DNA from: Perilla frutescens
Taxonomy: Eukaryota; Streptophyta; Magnoliopsida; Lamiales; Lamiaceae
Direction of reading: 5' to 3'
Length of the DNA stretch: 64,000 bases
NCBI GenBank assembly: GCA_026008535.1
Contig: BRKX01000004.1
Location: 35,282,501 to 35,346,500 of the forward strand
In this document: positions 57,282 through 64,000 of the stretch, in pieces
Position numbering within the stretch: position 1 is the first letter of the stretch
Layout of the letters: each line of letters starts with the position of its first letter
Made by a program: the position numbers and the translations under genes
The notes under the pieces: generated by a model
What the model was told of the DNA's origin: nothing
The model's input: only the letters and a program-made list of their open reading frames with translations
The model's database searches: none

Positions 57282-58275
57282 ACGGTTCTCTACCAAGCAA
57301 AGAGGAGTTAGGGTTCTTTGATTTCAGATAGAAGTTAGGGTTCTTTGATTTCAGAAATTGATCTCCCATTCCTGTATTGTGATTTGCATCTCATTCTCCA
57401 TAGCTATACCACAACACATATCTAGATAGGGTCATATACGTGGCATATCCACGTTAGCTTTTTGAGCCAGCGTGGCAACTGCACGGGCATACGTGGCTGG
57501 TCCAGGTTGGAATTCTCAAAGTCACGTGGCTAGTCCCCCCACCATTAACGCACATTGTCGACATAAAGGTAAGAACTATTTATTTTGTGTTCTTCAAATC
57601 GATTTTGAATGTTGTTAAGATTTTGATTGAATTTCATTTTTTGTTTTATAACTAGATTGAAAACATGGATGTGAGTTTAATCAAGTTATTGTATCATAAT
57701 CGAGGAAGATGAGTTTTGTCTAAGTATCCATAGTATATAGGAAGTAAAAACTTAGTTAGAAATAGGGACACAGACATTTTTTATCTTTCACGTATATGAT
57801 TAAGAAATACAAACAGGAATTTGGGATGCAAGAAGTAAACAAATTATTTTATTTAAAACCTGGGAAAATTTGAGTGATAATGCTTTGATGATTCTGGAGT
57901 CAGATGATGGGATTAATGACATTGTGGCTAGTGTGTTAGAACTGAATTATGCTGGCTGCATTCATGTTTATCCTTATGCTAGTTGTGAATCATAATAAGC
58001 CACCAGTTGTTGATGAGATGGTTATGAATCAACCTGATTTAAGCACCCAAGCTAGTGCAAATTTGATGTGTAAAGCTCCTGACTTAGGATACAAAACTAG
58101 TGAGATTGAAATGGGTACAGGGCTGAAGGGTGAAAACTGGTGGTTGATATTGATAAGGGTAAACAACTAGTTGAGGATAAGGAATCTGAAGCTAGTGAAT
58201 TTGAGCAAGATGGTTCAATGTCAGATTCTCGAAGTGAATTTGATGTAGGCAATTTGGATTCTAGTTCTGAAAGTA
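57282..58275 (+). other. M2 transposase leader and degraded N-terminus
   Basis: No continuous frame. A stretch around 57,868-57,975 reads LSDNALMILESDDGINDIV and YAGCIHVYPY, resembling the PB1-like N-terminus of MULE transposases; the rest is shifted or stopped. An acidic Ser/Asp-rich run (58,190-58,290) precedes the core. The DNA-binding domain expected between them is missing, which indicates an internal deletion. Confidence 0.55.
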
Positions 58276-59818
58276 GTGATAGTAGTGAGAAATGAGTTGG
58301 ATGGCAGCTACATAAGTGAGTTTGCAAAGATAGGTGCTTATGTAGCAATGTTGAAAGAAACAAACCCTGGATCAATAGTAGAGTTTGAACTGCAGGAGGA
58401 AGGACTGTATTCTGAAAAATTTATGTTTAGAAGGTTGTACACTTGTTTTGAAGCTCTTAAAAGGGGGTGGAAGGCAGGGTGTAGGCCTATAATTGGGCTT
58501 GATGGGTGCCATTTGAAGGGTATTATGAAGGGTCAGATTCTAACAGCTATTGGAAAGGATGCAGCGAATCAAATCTTCCCCATTGCCTGGGCAGTGATAG
58601 ACAAGGAAAATATTGACAACTGGAAATAGTTTCTAGAGCTGCTTGTTGTGGATTTGGAGATGATAAGAGAGGCTAGGTTTAAGCTAGTTATGTCCATGTT
58701 AGATGAGATTAGGGAGGCTGCAATGGCTAGACTAGGTATGAACAGAGAGTATGTAAATAAGTGGACCAACAAGTGGAGTCCTTCATGCTTAACTAAATAT
58801 CAAGATAATATGGATAAGGCTTTTGGGTGCAGAGTAGTTTTCAATGAGGAACATGAATATGAAGTGGGAGATGGTAATGACAGACATATAGTGAGGTTGG
58901 ACAGTTGCATGTGCACTTGTAGAGTATGGGATATCAATGGGATTCCTTGTTGCCATGCAATATGTGCTCTGAACTATGAAAAGAAGGATCCCAAAACATA
59001 TATATCTTGCTGGTATCAGAAGGTAGCATATATGGCTACATATCAATATCCTATGCAAGCTATAAAGAGTCTCAAATACCTGAGAGTTGATGATTTTGTG
59101 AAGTGCGAGCCGCCTCCAACTGTCAGATTAAGTGGGAGACCAAGAGTGAAGAGAATGAGAAGTAGTAGAGAGAAAATGAAAGGGAAGCAATCTGGAAATC
59201 TAACCAAGAAAGGGGTGGTCATTACATGTTCTATTTGTCATGTAGCAGGAAACAATTCAGTGACTTGTCCAGATAAGGTATTATGCTTCTTAATCACACA
59301 CATTTTTTGTGTATTCTTTCATTCTAACTAAACACTTATTAACTGACTATAGGGGAAGAGTTCCATGGCTAGTCAAGTTGCAAAAGGAAAGAGAAGTGAT
59401 GCCAAAGGAAAAATGAAGGCCACAGATGATCCTAAATGCATAAGAAAAACAAGGAGAATGGTTGGCATGGGCTTGCATATAGATGATGTCACTGGAAACT
59501 CCACATTGAATGTGAGTGTCCATATTTTTTGTTCTTGTAGTGTGTTGCTTTTAATTATATTGATTCTCATTTCTTATTTTGTATGGTAGCCTGGAATGAG
59601 CTCAGAGTCAATAATCAACCAAAGGGATCCAATTGCAAGTCAAAGCTTGAGTTCATATCTAGATCCAATTACAAGATTTCCAATTCCAAACCAGAGAGAG
59701 ATAAGACAAGAGCACAGAGCCTCTAGGAGCAGTGCAAGTAGGAGAATTGCCTTTGCTGCCACTAGAAATCAAGCTATCTTGCCAACCAACCTGCCTTTCA
59801 AACCACCTGGGTCAACTT
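58276..59818 (+). pseudogene. M2 MURA-type transposase, internally deleted
   Basis: The frame from 58,276 holds the first catalytic Asp (IIGLDGCHLKG), then TAIGKDAANQIFPIAWAV. A TAG at 58,627-58,629 follows NWK, where family members have Trp. The sequence then jumps from LLVVDLE to REARFKLVMSMLDEIR, so the second catalytic Asp and its surroundings are gone. The C-terminus keeps a SWIM finger (CMCTCRVWDINGIPCCH) and a knuckle CSICHVAGNNSVTC in which the usual His is Asn. Two short exons follow (59,353-59,510 and 59,590-59,818), ending in a basic tail. The deletion makes it inactive. Confidence 0.85.
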
Positions 59819-59820
59819 GA

Positions 59821-60574
59821 AAGGGATTGCCTTGCACAACTAGAACTGCTTTGGAGAAACAAAGGGATGCCAAGAAGAAAAATTTGAAAAAATAGTGGGT
59901 TATGACTCATATTAGAGCTATGACTCTTAATATTTTTGCTTCATGATATTTGTGAGTTGTGACTCTTAATATTAGAGCTATGACTCTTAATATTTTGCTT
60001 GATGTCAAGTCAGAGCTCATGCAGTGAGCATATGAGATTAATGCTCTTTTTTTGTAAATTGTGATATGAAATTTGGTTTGATGTCAACTTTTTTGTAAAT
60101 TGTGATATGAAATATGAGCTCATGCAGTGAGCAGTGACTCCATTATTTTGTGACCCTGGATCAATGTTGTTTTGATATGAAATTTTTTAGCTATGTGAAT
60201 ATGTATTTATAAGTTAAATACAGTGGCTATACAATCTCTGGAAAAATTAAACAAACATCAATACCAAAATCATATTGTTAAATCTGAAAAATGCCAAATA
60301 CCAAATCTATAAATCTGTAAAAACTTCATTCAAGTGCAGTTGCCAAATTTGTAAAATCTATAGAATGCCAAATACCAAACAATTACATGTGAATCTGTAA
60401 ATCATAAGCTAAATACAATTGATCATACAATCTCCAATAAAATTAAACAAACACCAATACCAAATCATTATCTTCATTAATAGATACATAAAGCCAAATG
60501 TCAAATCATTCTTCATAATCCAAATACACACAATAAATTCATATTTTCCCTAACCATATAGAGATTAACAACAA
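59821..60574. other. M2 intergenic region between convergent genes
   Basis: AT-rich, with short duplicated phrases (GAGCTATGACTCTTAATATT at about 59,914 and 59,964; AGCTCATGCAGTGAGCA at 60,012 and 60,117; ATGCCAAATACCAAA at about 60,290 and 60,365). No gene seen. Confidence 0.6.
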
Positions 60575-61079
60575 TCAAGTTACAAGCAAAGCAAATTTAA
60601 CTCTTTTCAAACTCTTCTTCATTATAAGCATCTCTGAATTGGCTTTCTTTTGAACTGCACTCTCAGGTATTACAACATTTTCACATTGCTTGGTCAATTT
60701 CCTATTCTCCTTCAATAATGCAGCCTTCTCCATCTTCGAGGTGTTGATCACCTCCTTCACTCTATCACTCATTTCTTCATCACACCACTTAAAATGATTA
60801 CATCTTGCTTTGGGAATTACCCCTTTGGGTGGCTAAAATTAACAAATATGAAAATGAAACATCCCAATAAATTAATTAATAAAATGTAAAATTCATTTGA
60901 TTCTAACTTACCCTGTAATTATGACAACCATAAAATCTTTGACCTGAGTTCTCGTTTGTCCATGAGGTCCATATCACTTCCATAACACCACACTCACAGA
61001 CATTACGACCCTCTTGCAAATTTAAATTTTGTTGTCTCCTATAACTTGTCGAGCTCAAAGAAGAAGATTGTAAATCCAT
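60575..61079 (-). CDS. GRF-type zinc-finger protein gene carried by M2
   Basis: Two exons, 61,079-60,912 and 60,832-60,575, join in phase with GTAAG and TTTTAG splice sites, giving about 141 residues. The GRF zinc finger spans the junction: CECGVMEVIWTSWTNENSGQ, RFYGCHNYR, then CNHFKWCDEEM. A Lys/Glu-rich coiled-coil-like helix follows (VINTSKMEKAALLKENRKL). GRF domains bind single-stranded nucleic acid in some enzymes. Small GRF proteins like this are widespread in plants, often within or near MULEs, and their role is unknown. No stop or frameshift is visible. It reads from the right TIR inward, opposite the transposase. An in-frame ATG at 61,226 would add 49 residues coded inside the TIR. 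Confidence 0.72.
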
Positions 61080-61197
61080 TTTTTGTGACTGAGAGTTGAA
61101 CATCTGGTTATAGCGCCATTGATTTGGGATGGTAGGAGGATTTGTGGAATTTTTTATTTTGGGAATTTCGCAAAGAACCATAACTGCAGAATTTGGG

Positions 61198-61491
61198 ATT
61201 TGAAATCTCCAAATTAACAAATTCAATTTTGTGCATTTTAGATCATTGGGTCGGCTTATGGATTAAGAGTGGATTGGGTTAGGGGTTAGCTGTGGGTTGG
61301 GTAAAAAAAGGAGCAAAACGAAGTCGTTTTATGTCCACTTAACGGAGCTCGTTAGGGCTAACGGGCTCCGTCATGCGGTGGCTCAATTGAGCCAATTTTA
61401 ACAACGCGATGGCCTAATTGAGTCCAAAAAAGTTGTACTGGGCCAATTGAGCCCCCCAAATAAGTTCAGTGGCCTATTTGGCCCTTATCCT
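61198..61491 (-). repeat. M2 right terminal inverted repeat
   Basis: Reverse complement starts AGGATAAGGGCCAAATAGGCC and matches 56,995-57,281. The GRF gene begins just inside it, so the TIR probably serves as its promoter. Confidence 0.92.
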
Positions 61492-61523
61492 TTAAAAATA
61501 TTAATCAATTTTCGAAAATGTTG

Positions 61524-61726
61524 TTTAGTCTAATGGTGAGAGTTTAGATTTTATGCTAGAGGTCTAATGTTCAATCCAATTTGATGCATTTTATAATTCT
61601 CTTTTTACTCAAGCATTTATGAGTGTATTTAATCAAAACAGTTTAATTAATGTTGTATAAATTCTTCTAACCTAGTGGTTAAGTGCTTATTATTTAATTT
61701 ATGTTTTTGGTCAAGGGTTCAAGCCC
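61524..61726 (+). repeat. tRNA-like A-box/B-box modules in LTR R, right cluster
   Basis: Two further modules continue the series interrupted by M2. A box TTTAGTCTAATGG (61,524) goes with a degraded B box TGTTCAATCC (61,568). A box TCTAACCTAGTGG (61,666) goes with B box GGGTTCAAGCCC (61,715). The second module is the one into which CACTA and the MITE inserted in the R' copy. Confidence 0.55.
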
Positions 61727-63036
61727 TCTTGACTACATAATCATATTATTTTTTTTATCTTATTTTTATTTGGTCTATTTTGTTTAATTTAGATTAAATT
61801 CAAAATTAAGCGTATGATATAATAAATTAATATTTCCATATTAATATTATATGTTCCTTTAAATCTTAAATTAAGTTTTATAATTGCCCCTATGAATTTA
61901 AAGTATCTATTTGTACGATCGAGGACTCCGATATATTTTAAGCTAGGATCATGTTCAACCTTTAAACGACGTCAGGTTACGCTCTTGTTTTAGGGACTCA
62001 TTCCTTAGATCCTTATTTATGTTATAGTATATGTTTAGAAGATTAATATGTTATTAAGATATAGTTCTGATGTATAGGTCCTAACCCGAGACCCGTTTAG
62101 AATGACAATTAAGGTTATTCCTATATTTAAGCACAAGATCTTAATCTGATAGCTGGCTTCGGATGAGAAGTCATGATTAAAGCTTCAGATAATTTAGCTA
62201 TAAGGTGGGTCTACTTACCAAAATGCTTTCGAAATTATATTTAAACCTTCGTCCACTATGAAAAATGATTTATGCGTATGTTGCTCAATGTGGATTGATA
62301 CGACTCATATGAGGATTTCCGAATATGGCACTCCGGTGCAATTACTTATGAATATATTCATGTTATGAATATGTTATAGTTTATATGTGATCACATTAGG
62401 GTCGGTCTCCACTATGTCTATTGAGCGTATGAATGACGATATGCCAAATATGGATTTATTGATATTCTTACTGCAAATTATTGGACGAATGTATGAGTAT
62501 TCCCACGGAGTGTTTTCTGGCATTCAGCCCCACTATTTAAAAATATTTTCAGGTAATCGATGACGGCGGGTAGCGGACGTGGACTAATGTGGACATTTTG
62601 TATGGTTAACCATATTTTAGTTTTTGAAATATTGACTATGTTTAGTTATGGTCAACAAATATGATTATTTATGCTTCCGCTATATGTTTATGGATTATTT
62701 AAATATTTTATGGAGGTGTGATCATCGTGGCCTTGCTGGCATATTTTGAATGTTGGATAATAGATTTTTGACTAGTCAAAATTGAACATGGTTTTGATTG
62801 GTTGATCCAAATGTCTGATTTTAAAATGATAGGTTGGTTGAAAAGCCTTATCTTATGTGATTGGTAAACGCCTATGAGCGTGGAATTTATTAATATTTTT
62901 AATGAAGTGTTGTCGGAATTATTATAATTCAAGAAAATGGTTTATGTTAGTTTGCAAAAAATTTATTATGATTTTCTATTATCGTGTGCGTTTCCGTTAG
63001 CGCACCGGGCCTCCGAGTTTGGGGCGCTACACTATG

Positions 63037-64000
63037 TATGTGTGTTAGTTAACTGATCACTAATTGACATAATTTTATCTATTAATTCATAATTCAAGAG
63101 GTTAGTCTCAATAGACGAACCCTAGGTATGAGACACCTATGTTCATAAATTCGAGAGAGTTGAGATTTAGTGTGAGGCCTAGAAAATTTAGGAGCTTTTG
63201 GTAAGTACATGTGTAGGATTCGATCGGAGACGGTGTACCTAGTATATACCCTACAACCTGAGTGTTTAGATAGAGGACTTAGGATGCAATAGAGATTTTC
63301 TTAGTGAAATTTGTCACCACAGATAGAATAGGATCATTGGTGTTTAGTACCCGAAGAACTCAATTCCGAGAGTACCTCTACCTTCTTGTCCCTTTCTCCA
63401 TTTATTTTTCTCATTTCTTTATCATTTTCCTTAGTTTAGATTAGTTAGTTTCTCTTTTTATTCATCGTCTAGATAATAATCGAGATTCGATGTCATAGTA
63501 TGCACAATTAATTCTAATTAGTCTCTGTGGATATGACACTTACTTACCATCATCTACACAACCCTGTTCTCTTGGGGGAGTGCTAAATTTTGGCCCATCA
63601 TATATTCCAAGGGAGACTAGAGATACATAAGAGAGAAGACAGAAAAGAAGAGAAAGACGAGGGCTTGCCATCTACTCAAGAGGGGGTGATAATGTTACTA
63701 GAGACGGAATGTTGCTACAGAAGAAACAAGACATCTGGATTTCATCTCATTATTCGGTGCCGTTGTTTATTTTGTCATGAATTCCTACACTCTAGTTTTG
63801 TTTCTTTATTTAATCATGTCTAGCTAATTTAATAGCTAGATTTTAGGGATTGGATGTTATGAATTTTATTAATATGATTTGATTACTTTCTTCATGCTAT
63901 CTCTCGGGGCTTGATTGTTGTGAGCTTAATTATATTTTGTATAAGTGCTTGATCACCATTTGTGCATGCTAGTCGATTAATTTAATATACTCACCGAAGA
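63037..64000 (+). repeat. LTR-element sequence T, right of R insertion
   Basis: Continuation of 32,160-33,600. It includes AGTCTCTGTGGATATGACAC (about 63,521) and, near 63,755, TCGGTGCCGTTGT, which resembles the primer-binding-site area of Athila/Tat-type gypsy elements. A short frame at 63,590-63,823 shows no known motif and is not called. The sequence runs off the right edge. Confidence 0.4.

Larger units (their letters stand above)
56995..61491. mobile_element. M2: 4.5-kb Mutator-like element with long TIRs, transposase remnant and GRF gene
   Basis: Long terminal inverted repeats (56,995-57,281 and 61,198-61,491) begin GGGATAAGGGCCAAATAGGCC and are flanked by a perfect 9-bp duplication TTAAAAATA (56,986-56,994 and 61,492-61,500). 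Inside are a deleted MURA-type transposase (plus) and a GRF zinc-finger gene (minus), again convergent. The GGATAAGGGCCAAATAGGCC end is a common plant MULE terminus. It inserted into LTR R between tRNA-like modules. Confidence 0.93.
33601..63031 (+). mobile_element. Solo LTR R (Ty3/gypsy-type, 3.36 kb), split by elements A and M2
   Basis: The LTR starts TGTAACACCCC (33,601), continues at 55,175 after element A, breaks again at 56,994 for M2, resumes at 61,501 and ends GGGGCGCTACA (63,031). CTATG flanks both sides (33,596-33,600 and 63,032-63,036), so this is a solo LTR left by recombination between the two LTRs of a full element. Reassembled length is about 3,362 bp, within the range of long gypsy LTRs. 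A TATA box (ATATAAAT, 55,454-55,461) sits upstream of a CT-rich leader. A GT microsatellite lies at 55,938-55,960. Related old copy: R' at 7,238-20,687. Confidence 0.88.

Noticed and set aside
63590..63823. Small gene near the right edge
   Set aside because: Charged start but no recognisable domain, and it sits in LTR-element sequence T.

Overview
The window is nuclear DNA of a flowering plant, most likely a eudicot. It is AT-rich and packed with plant transposable elements (CACTA, MULE, Helitron-like, foldback, Ty1/copia and LTR elements of Ty3/gypsy appearance). I see one convincing host gene: a complete, intronless, secreted subtilisin-like protease at 28,112-25,875 on the minus strand. 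I cannot name the species.

Left block, 1-20,687. An old LTR-like repeat (R') has been split by three insertions. First is a CACTA element: its 3' part fills 1-7,237, with decayed TNP2 transposase, a second ORF, a ULP1-like protease, a subterminal repeat field, and a terminus reading CACTACAAG on the minus strand. Second is a foldback MITE at 7,267-7,584. Third, and the most striking object here, is an 11.8-kb Mutator-like element (MULE1, 8,587-20,367) with a perfect 9-bp target duplication. Its two genes converge: a DUF1985-ULP1 protease gene on plus and a MURA transposase gene on minus. Each appears to begin inside its own terminal arm and to read through a first intron of about 1.8 kb packed with the palindrome TAATCGATTA. 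Each gene carries one in-frame TAG and is otherwise open.

Middle block, 20,688-32,300. This holds a probable Helitron (21,226-25,622), the subtilase gene, a duplicated anonymous repeat whose second copy is split by a 1.7-kb foldback element, and low-complexity AT-rich DNA.

Right block, 32,300-64,000. This is a stack of nested insertions whose junctions can be read directly from target duplications. A degenerate LTR-element sequence (T) holds a 3.36-kb solo LTR (R, TSD CTATG). R is split by a Sirevirus-like copia element (A, TSD ACCCC) and by a second MULE (M2, TSD TTAAAAATA). Element A is split by a younger Angela-like copia element (B, TSD CTAGC) and by a solo LTR (C, TSD GGAGG). The uninterrupted part of R at 61,675-63,031 is also the paralogous empty site that proves the MULE1 insertion 50 kb away.

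Functionally the window is the subtilase plus the transposition machinery of at least eight elements, nearly all broken by stop codons or deletions. The LTR of R also contains a series of spaced modules resembling the A and B boxes of RNA polymerase III promoters, which I have not seen described for such an LTR.
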